A DNA stretch of 64,000 nt from Bifidobacterium asteroides (lineage in GTDB: Bacteria; Actinomycetota; Actinomycetes; Actinomycetales; Bifidobacteriaceae). Under the pieces are notes generated by a model. That model was given only the letters and a program-made list of their open reading frames with translations. It was not told the origin of the DNA and did no database searches. This document shows, one piece after another, positions 20,365 through 28,144 of this stretch; positions within the stretch are counted from its first letter, which is position 1; every line of letters begins with the position of its first letter. The position numbers and the translations under genes were made by a program. Location: assembly GCF_003202695.1 (NCBI RefSeq), contig NZ_QGLL01000006.1, positions 248,001 through 312,000 of the forward strand. The letters are read 5' to 3'.

Positions 20365-20405
20365 CCATGACAGCATCTGCTTGACAACAAGGAAAGGCGT
20401 GACAA

Positions 20406-20885
20406 GTGCCAGCATTGCAGGAATCCATCGACGCGATTCGAGTGGCCGCCCGGGCCGCTAACGATGTCAAAGCCATGGACATCGTGGCTTTCGACGTCTC
20501 ACAGCCTATCGCCATCACCGACATCTTCATGGTGGCAACCGGCAGCAACGAGCGTCAGGTCCTGGCCATTGCAGAGGAGGTGGAGAAACAGCTCCATCTG
20601 CAGAAGAATTTGGATCCTCGCTCGCGCGAGGGCGTACAGGAGGCCCAGTGGGTTCTATTGGACTACGGTGACTTCGTCATTCATATCATGCACAAGCAAG
20701 CCCGCGCCTACTATGATCTGGAGCGGCTCTGGAAGGACTGCCCCCAAGTGGACCTGCAGCTGGAGCACCCCTTCACTCTTGCTGATGATGACTCGGATGG
20801 CCAGTTGGCCTCCAAGGCAGATGATCTGAATGGGAACGATCTGCGCAGCCGTTTCACTGACCTTCAGGAAAAAAGCCATGACTGA
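20406..20885 (+). CDS. rsfS: Ribosomal silencing factor RsfS
   Basis: A 159-residue member of the RsfS/Iojap family, which binds ribosomal protein uL14 and blocks subunit joining in starvation. The core motifs DIVAFDVSQPIAITDIFMVATG and WVLLDYGDFVIHIMHK are clear between residues 22 and 105. The C-terminal 40 residues are acidic and variable. The GTG at 20406 follows GGAAAGG. It overlaps the next gene by eight bases. Confidence 0.94.
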   Translation: MPALQESIDAIRVAARAANDVKAMDIVAFDVSQPIAITDIFMVATGSNERQVLAIAEEVEKQLHLQKNLDPRSREGVQEAQWVLLDYGDFVIHIMHKQARAYYDLERLWKDCPQVDLQLEHPFTLADDDSDGQLASKADDLNGNDLRSRFTDLQEKSHD

Positions 20886-21618
20886 CTCGGCTATCGCCGC
20901 CGAGGGTGGACGGCATGTGCGCTCCATGACCGTGGTCCGGCATGGGCAGACCTCATACAATGCAGGGCACCGAATGCAGGGACAGATCGACATTCCGCTC
21001 AACAGCGTTGGTCGCTGGCAGGTGGAGAGGACCGGCGAGGAGCTGCGAGCGGAGTATGTGGATGGTGTTCCTGGCGACCGTCACCTGCTGGTGGTCTCCT
21101 CTGATCTGGGTCGTGCTGCAGCCACCGCTCATGCTTTTGCTGATCCCCTAGGGCAGCCGGTTCATCTTGATCCCGGGCTGCGCGAACGCAGCTTCGGCGA
21201 GTGGGAGGGAGCCAGCGCCGAAGAGGTTCGTCAACGCTGGCCCGAGGACTACGAGTCCTGGTCCCGAGGCGGCGGGGGAGAGCTCCTTCACGGTGCCGAG
21301 ACCAAGGCTCAGGTGGGCAGACGCGGTTTGGAGACCCTGAGCCGTTGGATCCATCGTGCCGGTCCGGACACGGATCTTATGGTCTTCTCCCATGGGTCCT
21401 TCATAGCGCAGGCCCTCCAGGCTCTGCTGGGCATGGCCAGTGAATATCCCGAATACTTGGGCCTGGTCACCATGCGGAATGCCCACTGGGCCCGATTGAT
21501 GCCGCGAGATCTGCCAGACGGCGGTCTGCGCTGGTCCATGATCGACTACAATCGTGGTCCGGCCATCGCCATGCGGGGAGACTGGGACGATCCGCGGGGG
21601 CTGGTCCAGACCGACTGA
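20878..21618 (+). CDS. Histidine phosphatase family protein
   Basis: A 246-residue member of the phosphoglycerate mutase/histidine phosphatase superfamily. The phosphohistidine motif VVRHGQTSYN lies near residue 20, the second-half block RSFGEWEGAS near residue 105, and the second catalytic His in FSHGSFI near residue 170. The ATG at 20878 sits inside the last codons of rsfS. Genes of this type next to rsfS are common in actinobacteria. The substrate may be a phosphosugar, a nucleotide or a cofactor precursor. Confidence 0.87.
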   Translation: MTDSAIAAEGGRHVRSMTVVRHGQTSYNAGHRMQGQIDIPLNSVGRWQVERTGEELRAEYVDGVPGDRHLLVVSSDLGRAAATAHAFADPLGQPVHLDPGLRERSFGEWEGASAEEVRQRWPEDYESWSRGGGGELLHGAETKAQVGRRGLETLSRWIHRAGPDTDLMVFSHGSFIAQALQALLGMASEYPEYLGLVTMRNAHWARLMPRDLPDGGLRWSMIDYNRGPAIAMRGDWDDPRGLVQTD

Positions 21619-21713
21619 AGTTATTGTGGGGTCGGCCGACCATCACAGGATCGCCATGACGACCAGCTACCATAAGAACGCAGCCACCAGCCGTTGGATT
21701 AAAAGGGGTCGGA

Positions 21714-22667
21714 GTGAAGCAGTTCTTTCATGACATTTCCTGGGCGCAGATCGTTGCCGGCGCTCTTGCAGCCATGACCTCCTTCTGGCTGGCCGCCAAG
21801 ATCGGCGTGGCGGGATCCATCATTGGCGTGGCCATTGGTTCCATTGTCTCTGCCGTGGCTTCGCAGATCTACAAGAATGTTTTGGAAGCCTCTGGCCAGA
21901 AGTTGCAGGAGTCCGTAACAGGCAGTGCCGACCAGGACGATGACGGCTCCGAAACTGACTCGGATGCCGATTCAGCCGACGATGGACAGACCACTGCCAT
22001 GCCGGCTCAGGGGAGGCGTCATTCGGACAATTCCAGCGATGTTGCCGACGGATCGACCCGTGTCATAGCTCCAGTAGATGGATCTACACAGGTCATGCCT
22101 CCTGTCGATGGCCCGACCAAGGTCATGCATGGCACTGACAAGGAATCCGCTGCCAAGACGGGCAGGACCATCTCATCCAGCAATGGTCCCCGAACCCATG
22201 CAGCTCCCATTGCAGCAACCAGCAGGAAGAAGCTGGATCGGCGCCGCCGCAACGTCATCATCGTCTCGGTGGTCAGCGCTCTGGTGGCCGTGCTGCTGTC
22301 TGCACTGGTCATCAATGCTCTGACCAAAGGTGAAGGCACCGACAAGGTCGTTCGGAACGTGGTCAGTCCATCGACCAGCCAGGTAACTCCCAGCCAGGAG
22401 GAAGAGACCCCTTCCAAGCCCGGGTGGCGCACCGAGGAGCCAGAAGACCAGGCGACCCCGAGTGCCCCTCAGAATCAGCCTTCAGGAACGAATCAGAATC
22501 AGGGGAACGATCAAGGATCCGGGCAGGGGCAGCAGCAGGGACGAAATCCCACGAGCACGCCTTCGCCGTCTGCCGACGCGACAGGCTCCACGCCCAGCCC
22601 CTCAAGCACGGCTTCCACGCCACAGTCGTCGCCGACGAGCACGACCAACCCCTCGCCTCATAACTGA
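21714..22667 (+). CDS. Membrane protein with Pro/Thr/Ser-rich tail
   Basis: I do not recognise this 317-residue protein beyond its layout. The N-terminus has two closely spaced hydrophobic stretches (residues 10-48). It is followed by an acidic linker, three repeats of the form PVDGsT.VM around residues 120-142, a basic cluster RRRRN and a membrane helix at about residue 182-205. The C-terminal 110 residues are rich in Pro, Thr, Ser, Gln and Asn, as in cell-wall-spanning segments. The GTG at 21714 follows AGGGGTCGGAG. It could be a wall-anchored or septal protein; no function is proposed. Confidence 0.75.
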   Translation: MKQFFHDISWAQIVAGALAAMTSFWLAAKIGVAGSIIGVAIGSIVSAVASQIYKNVLEASGQKLQESVTGSADQDDDGSETDSDADSADDGQTTAMPAQGRRHSDNSSDVADGSTRVIAPVDGSTQVMPPVDGPTKVMHGTDKESAAKTGRTISSSNGPRTHAAPIAATSRKKLDRRRRNVIIVSVVSALVAVLLSALVINALTKGEGTDKVVRNVVSPSTSQVTPSQEEETPSKPGWRTEEPEDQATPSAPQNQPSGTNQNQGNDQGSGQGQQQGRNPTSTPSPSADATGSTPSPSSTASTPQSSPTSTTNPSPHN

Positions 22668-22795
22668 TTGGCTGCTCGGCGCGGCGCACCCATCCCACCA
22701 TGTAATGTGACTAGGGTCACTTTCAGGCGGGCCAAGAGGCTCGTTCCCAGGCACCTGGTCCCGAAGGCGGGATCAGCAATGAGAAAGGTGTGTAT

Positions 22796-23881
22796 ATGCG
22801 CAAGGTTCTGTGCTCTCCCGGCTCCTATGTTCAGCAGGAGGGCGCCATGGGAAAGCTGGCCGGTGAATACGCGGCTCTGGGCACCAAGGGCGCCCATCTG
22901 ATCGTCGACCCGGTCATCGACGGGCTCTACCACGACGACATCGTCGTCTCCTTTGAGCGCGATGGGATCCCCTATGAACTGATGAAATTCGGCGGCGAGT
23001 GCTCTATGGAGGAGATCGACCGTCATCGAGCCCATTTGGCGGACAGCGACGCTGTGATCGGCATCGGCGGCGGCAAGACCTTGGATGCCGCCAAGGCCGT
23101 GGCCTACTTCGCCCACTTGCCTGTCATGATTGTGCCCACGGCAGCCTCGTCGGATGCCCCCTGCTCAAGGCTTTCAGTGCTCTACACTCCCGAGGGTGTC
23201 TTTGACCGTTATCTGCCTTTACCTGCCAATCCCAACGTGGTTCTTATGGATACCGATGTCATCGCTAAGGCTCCGGTGCGCTTCCTGGTATCAGGACTGG
23301 GCGATGCCTTCGCGACCTACTATGAGGCAGCCGCTTGCGTGCAGTCGAACGCTGTGACCATGACCGGGGGCCACGCCACCATGGCCGCCTTCGCCCTGGC
23401 CCGTCTCTGCCGCGATACCCTGCTGGAGGATGGGGTCAAGGCCGTGGCCGCGGCACAGGCCGGTGTGCGCACAGCCGCCCTGGAGAAGATCATCGAGGCG
23501 AACACCCTGCTGAGCGGTCTGGGCTTCGAGAGCTCCGGACTGGCTGCGGCCCATGCAATCCATGACGGTATGACCGCCCTGAAGGGCACGCATTCCATGC
23601 TGCATGGCGAAAAGGTGGCCTTCGGCACTCTGGTCCAGCTGGTTCTTGAGGACCGCTCTCTGGAGGAGACCCGTATGGTCTACGATTTCTTCCGCAGCGT
23701 GGGTCTGCCTACCTCCCTGGAGCAGATCGGCATTGGACAGGCCAGCGATGCGGATCTGCTCAAGGTCGGGGAGCATGCGTGCGGTCCTGACGAGACCATG
23801 GGCAACATGCCCTTCGAAGTGACCCCCACTGATGTGGCACACGCCCTGCGCGCAGCCGATCAGCTGGGTAAGCAGCTCTGA
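22796..23881 (+). CDS. gldA: Glycerol dehydrogenase
   Basis: A 361-residue iron/zinc-type alcohol dehydrogenase that oxidises glycerol to dihydroxyacetone with NAD. The nucleotide-binding GIGGGKTLDAAKAVAYF near residue 88, the PTAASSDAPCS block near residue 116, and metal-binding histidines in HAIHDGMT and HGEKVAFG fit GldA. The ATG at 22796 is seven bases after GAGAAAGG; the GTG at 22790 is too close to that site. It stands as a single transcription unit and converges with the sugar kinase gene. Confidence 0.92.
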   Translation: MRKVLCSPGSYVQQEGAMGKLAGEYAALGTKGAHLIVDPVIDGLYHDDIVVSFERDGIPYELMKFGGECSMEEIDRHRAHLADSDAVIGIGGGKTLDAAKAVAYFAHLPVMIVPTAASSDAPCSRLSVLYTPEGVFDRYLPLPANPNVVLMDTDVIAKAPVRFLVSGLGDAFATYYEAAACVQSNAVTMTGGHATMAAFALARLCRDTLLEDGVKAVAAAQAGVRTAALEKIIEANTLLSGLGFESSGLAAAHAIHDGMTALKGTHSMLHGEKVAFGTLVQLVLEDRSLEETRMVYDFFRSVGLPTSLEQIGIGQASDADLLKVGEHACGPDETMGNMPFEVTPTDVAHALRAADQLGKQL

Positions 23882-23912
23882 TCTTTTTCTCTGATATATC
23901 CTCTTTGGCGGG

Positions 23913-23955
23913 CAAGCGGTCGTCGGCATGAAGTCGGCGGCCGCTTGTATTTTTC
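23913..23955. terminator. Bidirectional terminator between gldA and the sugar kinase gene
   Basis: CAAGCGG pairs with CCGCTTG, with further partial pairing inside. A T-rich run (TATTTTT) follows on the + strand. It serves the converging gldA and kinase genes. Confidence 0.6.
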
Positions 23956-23967
23956 TGGTTGCACTGG

Positions 23968-24957
23968 TTACCCTTGCAGTGAGGCAGCAGCCTTTCGTAT
24001 GGCTTCCTCACTTGGGCATGTGGCTGGGCCTTGCTGCGTAGTGGAAAGCGCTCCTGCGCAGTTGGCCAGTATCAGCGCCTCCTGCATGGGCAGGCCTTGG
24101 AAGATGCCCGCGCACAGGGCGCCCGAGTGGGCATCGCCTGCACCGTTGGTGTCTATGGCATGGATCTGTGGGGTGGGAATATGCATGCTCTGCATTGCAT
24201 CCTTGGGTTGGCAGTACCATGCACCACGGGCTCCGGCCCGGAGAACCACCGGACTGTCCAGTTTCAGCGAAAGGGAGCGGCAGGTGGATTCCAGCTCGGC
24301 CTCATCACGAACGTGGGACCGGCACCTCAGACGTTCCGCCAGCATTGGTCCCTCACGTTCATTCAGCGACCAGATCGGATGCATGCTGTTGACAGCTTTA
24401 AGCACATCCAGTTCAATATCAGCTACCATAGGTCCCGCATCGAAGAGCACGGGGAATCCTTCATTTTGGTGTCTTTCGGCGAAACCGAGCAGACTACGGG
24501 TATTGTCCCTGTGACAGAACGAATACCCACTCAGATAGATGACATCACCGGAAACCAGATTCATGCTTTCGTAGGTTCCCTCCGGTATGCGGGTCTCTGC
24601 TCCCCTTGCTGAAACAAAAGTGCGTTCACCCGAAGGCTCGATCATGGCGACCGAATATCCGGTATCACAATCATCCAGAACAGGTCCCTCAGCGGGAACC
24701 TGCAAGGCGGCAAGGGTTCGGCGGGCCATGTCTGCCATTGGACCTGTGCCAATCGCCCCCATATAGGCTATAGGCGCTCCCATCTGCCTGGCTGCGTAGA
24801 TTACGTTGTATCCACCGCCGACCTTTATGGCGCTTCGCCTGGCGAAAATATCGCCTCCGCGTTCCGGGAGGTGGTCGATGTCCATGCTCAGGTCAACAAC
24901 CACCTGACCCAGATGGAGGATCCTTGCTTCTCTGGTGGTCAGATTGTATTCAGTCAT
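23968..24957 (-). CDS. PfkB-family sugar kinase (ribokinase-like)
   Basis: A 329-residue PfkB kinase. The N-terminal VGGGYNVIYAARQMG motif near residue 47 binds the sugar. The C-terminal DTNGAGDAHSGAL near residue 274 holds the catalytic Asp. It overlaps the end of the permease gene by eight bases, so it is last in a minus-strand set with an NCS1 permease and an ADP-ribosylglycohydrolase-like protein. That context suggests ribose or a ribonucleoside as substrate, to make ribose-5-phosphate or a nucleotide. Fructose or other sugars cannot be excluded. Confidence 0.88.
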   Translation of the reverse strand: MTEYNLTTREARILHLGQVVVDLSMDIDHLPERGGDIFARRSAIKVGGGYNVIYAARQMGAPIAYMGAIGTGPMADMARRTLAALQVPAEGPVLDDCDTGYSVAMIEPSGERTFVSARGAETRIPEGTYESMNLVSGDVIYLSGYSFCHRDNTRSLLGFAERHQNEGFPVLFDAGPMVADIELDVLKAVNSMHPIWSLNEREGPMLAERLRCRSHVRDEAELESTCRSLSLKLDSPVVLRAGARGAWYCQPKDAMQSMHIPTPQIHAIDTNGAGDAHSGALCAGIFQGLPMQEALILANCAGALSTTQQGPATCPSEEAIRKAAASLQG

Positions 24958-26416
24958 TGCCGTTGCTTCTCACAGCCGCAGAATCCTTGGAGAGAAGGTG
25001 CAAAATGGCGTAGAGGATTCCTCCTAGGAGCAGGGAGATCAGCCAAGCCAGGCCGTTCCTGCCCAGGAAGCTGCCGGCCAGCGGTCCTGAGAACCAGACC
25101 TCGTTCTTGGAGACCTGGGCCGTCACGAACAAAAAGCCGACGACTATCCCCACCAGCCAGCTGATGATGGCTGGGAGGTTGACTCCGTGCCAGTACCAGT
25201 AGGGGGAATCGGCTTGAAGGTTCAGAAGGCCGTCCGAATCGTAGCGCTTGCGGAAGATCATATCTGACAGGAAGATGCCTGCCCAGGTGCTCAACGGCAC
25301 TGCCAAAAGGGAGATAAAAGTGACAAAGGGGCCGTAGAATCCGTCGGAACCCAGCGTAAAGTACAGGGCTCCGCAGGTGGTCACCACCACATCGACGACA
25401 ACCGCATAGACGCGAGGAATTCTGATTCCCAGGGTGATGGTGGTCAGACCAGCCGAATACACGGAGAGGTTGTTTGACATAAGCAATCCTGCAAATGCGG
25501 CAATCAGGTAGGGGATCGAAACCCAAGCAGGCAGAGCGCTTCGAACCGCAGCGACCGGATCGGCGGCGGAGGCAATGGTGGAGTTGCCTGCTGTCAGGAC
25601 CGAGCCCAGACCGATAACGACCACCAGGGGGATGCCTGCACCGGCCGCTGCAGTCAGGATCAGAGAGCTGGATTTCACTGAGGTCTTCTGGTAACGGGCC
25701 ATGTCTGCACCGGAGTTGACCCAGCCGATGCCTGTCCCCGCGGCTATGGTGCCTACACCGATAAGGAAGGCGCTGGCTGATCCGGGGGCATTGCCGATGA
25801 AGGAAGACCAGTCGACGGTCGAGGCCAGATAGATGGCGACCAAGAGGGTAAGAGCTCCGAATATCCAGGTGGCCCACTTCTGCACAGTGAGAATGAAGGC
25901 GTGACCGGCGGCGGAGACTACCACGGTCAAAGCTACGAAGACGGCAATGCAGACGAAGGTCAGGACAGGGGAGCGCTTGGCATCAGCTGAAGTGCCGAAG
26001 ATGATGGCGATGAGGGAAAGCAGCGCAAAAGCGCCGGTCATCGTATTCACCGTCTCCCATCCCAGTCTGGACAGCAGGGCTACCAGGGTGGGGCCTGCAT
26101 TGCCTCTGACGCCGAAAATGGCCCGAGACAGGGTCAGCGTCGGAGCCCCTCCTCTTCTGCCGGCTATGGAGATTATCCCGACAAGTGCGAAGGATCCAAA
26201 GGCTCCGATGGTTGTGGCGAGCACGGCTTGCCAGAGGTTGAGGCCTTGGGCAATCAGGGTTGCTCCCAGAGGGATCCCCAGGATCGAAATATTGGCAGCG
26301 AACCAGACCCAGAAAAGCTGACCGGGCGATCCGTTCCGCTGGTCCTCAGGCACGGGTTCAATGCCCCTTTGCTCAACCCTGGAGAGGATGGTGCCCTCTT
26401 TTCGTGCAGTTGACAT
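24950..26416 (-). CDS. NCS1-family nucleobase/nucleoside permease
   Basis: A 488-residue membrane protein with about twelve hydrophobic segments. The N-terminal RGIEPVPEDQRNGSP then FWVWFAANISILGIPLGA pattern is typical of the nucleobase:cation symporter-1 family (CodB, Fcy-type). The GxxWVNSGADMARYQ segment in the middle also fits. I chose the ATG at 26416, preceded by AAAGGAG. Likely substrates are a purine, a pyrimidine, a nucleoside or a modified base. It lies between the ADP-ribosylglycohydrolase-like and kinase genes on the same strand. Confidence 0.88.
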   Translation of the reverse strand: MSTARKEGTILSRVEQRGIEPVPEDQRNGSPGQLFWVWFAANISILGIPLGATLIAQGLNLWQAVLATTIGAFGSFALVGIISIAGRRGGAPTLTLSRAIFGVRGNAGPTLVALLSRLGWETVNTMTGAFALLSLIAIIFGTSADAKRSPVLTFVCIAVFVALTVVVSAAGHAFILTVQKWATWIFGALTLLVAIYLASTVDWSSFIGNAPGSASAFLIGVGTIAAGTGIGWVNSGADMARYQKTSVKSSSLILTAAAGAGIPLVVVIGLGSVLTAGNSTIASAADPVAAVRSALPAWVSIPYLIAAFAGLLMSNNLSVYSAGLTTITLGIRIPRVYAVVVDVVVTTCGALYFTLGSDGFYGPFVTFISLLAVPLSTWAGIFLSDMIFRKRYDSDGLLNLQADSPYWYWHGVNLPAIISWLVGIVVGFLFVTAQVSKNEVWFSGPLAGSFLGRNGLAWLISLLLGGILYAILHLLSKDSAAVRSNGND

Positions 26417-26548
26417 GGATTGTCTCCTTTGACTCAAGATGTACTGGTGAACTGTCCGGTCGACCCGGTGGAGTGTTCTAGGTATGCCCCATGGTCTTCT
26501 GGGTTGACTGAATTTTACACTGTTGTATTTCTGACGGATTCAGCCGTA

Positions 26549-27559
26549 TCAGTTTGCGTTTTGCTCCCTTAGGGCAATCAGACTACGGGCGGTTTTCTGC
26601 AGGTCGAGGTGAGATATCGAAGCCACTTGGGAGCAAAGTGCACGGTCAAAGGCTTCTGGACCGGTGCACGCGCCGGTCATTGCTCCGGTCATTGCAGCGA
26701 TGGTGTCCGTATCGCCGCCAAGGTTGACTGCGGTCAACAGAGCCGATTGAGGATCGTCGGCGAACCTCCAGGCCAGGGCAAAGGCGGCCGCCACAGACTC
26801 ATTGGACTCGACAGAGGTGCCGCAGTCTTCAATGAGGTGGTGCTCGAAGTCGTCCTCATCGCTGAATTCCTCGGACAACCGCATTGCCTGGCGGGCACGA
26901 GCGGGAACCGATGCCTTGGGAGTCCAAGCCCCAGGCGCTGCCATAGCGGGCACTAGGCGCAGGGACTCGCTCAGAGCCTGGCGAACGGTCATTCCCTCAA
27001 GTCCAAGACTGACTGTCGTAGCGATGAGCGCGGCGCTTTGGAATCCTGCAGTCGTATCATGCGTGACTCGGCAGGACTCGTAGATACGACTGGCCAGTCG
27101 TCTGATGTCTTCGGGACTGTTGGCTATCCCTACCGGGGTGACTCGCATGGCGGCACCATTGGTGGTGCCGGTTCTTCCTGTAGTCGTGATATCTGCGCCA
27201 CGGCGAACTTGTTCCAAAGCCAGCTTGGTGGAGGGCCCCAGCAAATCGAGCGATCCGCGCGACTTCATGTCGTCCTCCCAGGCGAGAAGGCGCTTGGCGA
27301 ACTGTTCTGAATCGATGCGTCCTCTGCCCTTGATGATCAGATCCGCTACGATCAGCGTCTGCTCGGTGTCATCAGTCACAGAGCCCGCAGGCATGCCAGG
27401 TGCGATGGGCTGATCCGCAATAGCATCACGAAGGGTATCGACCCTGCCATAGGTCTCATGTATGGCTGCTGGACTCATGCTCTGCGTGGGCATGCCCAGC
27501 GCATCCCCCAAGGAAAGCCCAGTCAGTGCGCCAAGGGCGCCTTCCTCAATCGTGCTCAT
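26549..27559 (-). CDS. ADP-ribosylglycohydrolase (ARH/DraG) family protein
   Basis: A 336-residue alpha-helical protein. The magnesium-binding pattern is intact: GSVTDDTEQT near residue 60, TNGAAMRVTP near residue 129, and NLGGDTDTIAAMTGA near residue 276. In the family these residues hold two metal ions and cleave N- or O-glycosidic ADP-ribose bonds. Here no ADP-ribosyltransferase is nearby; its neighbours are a nucleobase permease and a sugar kinase. I infer that it cleaves a nucleoside or other N-riboside. It is first in the minus-strand set, 132 bases from the permease gene. Confidence 0.88.
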   Translation of the reverse strand: MSTIEEGALGALTGLSLGDALGMPTQSMSPAAIHETYGRVDTLRDAIADQPIAPGMPAGSVTDDTEQTLIVADLIIKGRGRIDSEQFAKRLLAWEDDMKSRGSLDLLGPSTKLALEQVRRGADITTTGRTGTTNGAAMRVTPVGIANSPEDIRRLASRIYESCRVTHDTTAGFQSAALIATTVSLGLEGMTVRQALSESLRLVPAMAAPGAWTPKASVPARARQAMRLSEEFSDEDDFEHHLIEDCGTSVESNESVAAAFALAWRFADDPQSALLTAVNLGGDTDTIAAMTGAMTGACTGPEAFDRALCSQVASISHLDLQKTARSLIALREQNAN

Positions 27560-27892
27560 TGCTGTGCAAGCCTTCCTATAAAGATCTTGGCAGTGTTTTA
27601 GTTCAGGATTATCTTACTCTGAATGAAAATTATCGATGCAATAAGTCCAGTCAGCATGATAAGCACAATTCGCCATGAAGTATAAGGTCCATATCGGTCT
27701 TTTGCCATGTAGTGCATCTGTAGTGATCACAGAAGCATTGAGCAGGTACCCTCATTGGGTAAAACGAACCAGGATGGTTGCTTGGGCATGCGTTGCCTCC
27801 GAATACTGGAAGCTTGCTTTCGTTGGAACTCATCGATCACTCTGACTGCTGCTTTTGCTGCGTTCGGCCAGGGCTATGGATATGGGCTTGCT

Positions 27893-27912
27893 ATGACTGA
27901 TTAAGCAGTCAT
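27893..27912. promoter_or_regulatory. ATGACTG-N6-CAGTCAT dyad, possible operator
   Basis: Two perfect 7-bp arms are separated by six bases. The site is about 100 bp upstream of the MHS transporter promoter and 330 bp from the ADP-ribosylglycohydrolase-like start. It differs from the CTACGC operators and could bind a second regulator. Confidence 0.4.
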
Positions 27913-28008
27913 TAGGCAGGGTGTGATCAGTGATCGGAAGTCCGCCTTATGCGCCTATGAACCGCATTCTGTTTGTTTGCATGTATATAAGACAGCAAAG
28001 ATCTGAAT

Positions 28009-28036
28009 TTGACAAGAAAAACTACGCGCGTAGAAT
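28009..28036 (+). promoter_or_regulatory. Promoter of the MHS transporter-lacI-nucleoside hydrolase operon
   Basis: TTGACA (28009-28014) and TAGAAT (28031-28036) are separated by 16 bases. This is the strongest sigma-70-type promoter I saw in the window. The operator at 28022-28033 lies inside the spacer and covers the first bases of the -10. Confidence 0.75.
28022..28033. promoter_or_regulatory. LacI-type operator O1 within the promoter
   Basis: CTACGCGCGTAG is a perfect 12-bp palindrome with a central CG, as usual for LacI-family operators. It lies between the -35 and -10 boxes, so a bound repressor would block RNA polymerase. The likely regulator is the LacI protein encoded at 29619-30728 in the same operon. 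Confidence 0.7.
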
Positions 28037-28080
28037 TCTGTCATATAAGTAATTGGAATGCGAAATATGTCGCTTTCCTA

Positions 28081-28094
28081 TCTACGCGGGTAGA
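28081..28094. promoter_or_regulatory. LacI-type operator O2 downstream of the promoter
   Basis: TCTACGCGGGTAGA repeats O1 with one central mismatch. Its centre is 60 bp from that of O1, close to six helical turns, which would suit DNA looping or cooperative binding by a tetrameric repressor. Confidence 0.65.
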
Positions 28095-28144
28095 ACTACG
28101 GTATACGCAGTTATTTCGTAGCAATCCTTTGCAAGGAGGCATAA

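Larger units (their letters stand above)
27560..28144. other. 585-base divergent regulatory region
   Basis: No gene is supported here. The AT-rich region lies between the divergent ADP-ribosylglycohydrolase-like and MHS transporter genes. It contains a 20-bp dyad ATGACTG-N6-CAGTCAT (27893-27912), a strong + strand promoter and two CTACGC operators, listed separately. A minus-strand 60-codon frame at 27651-27833 lacks family features and a ribosome site. Confidence 0.7.

Noticed and set aside
26549-27559. Reading the ADP-ribosylglycohydrolase-like gene as part of a toxin or phage ADP-ribosylation system
   Set aside because: No ADP-ribosyltransferase, macrodomain or phage gene is near; transporter and kinase neighbours fit metabolism better.
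27651-27833. A 60-codon minus-strand frame in the divergent regulatory region
   Set aside because: No ribosome site, no family features, unusual Cys/His composition; likely chance.
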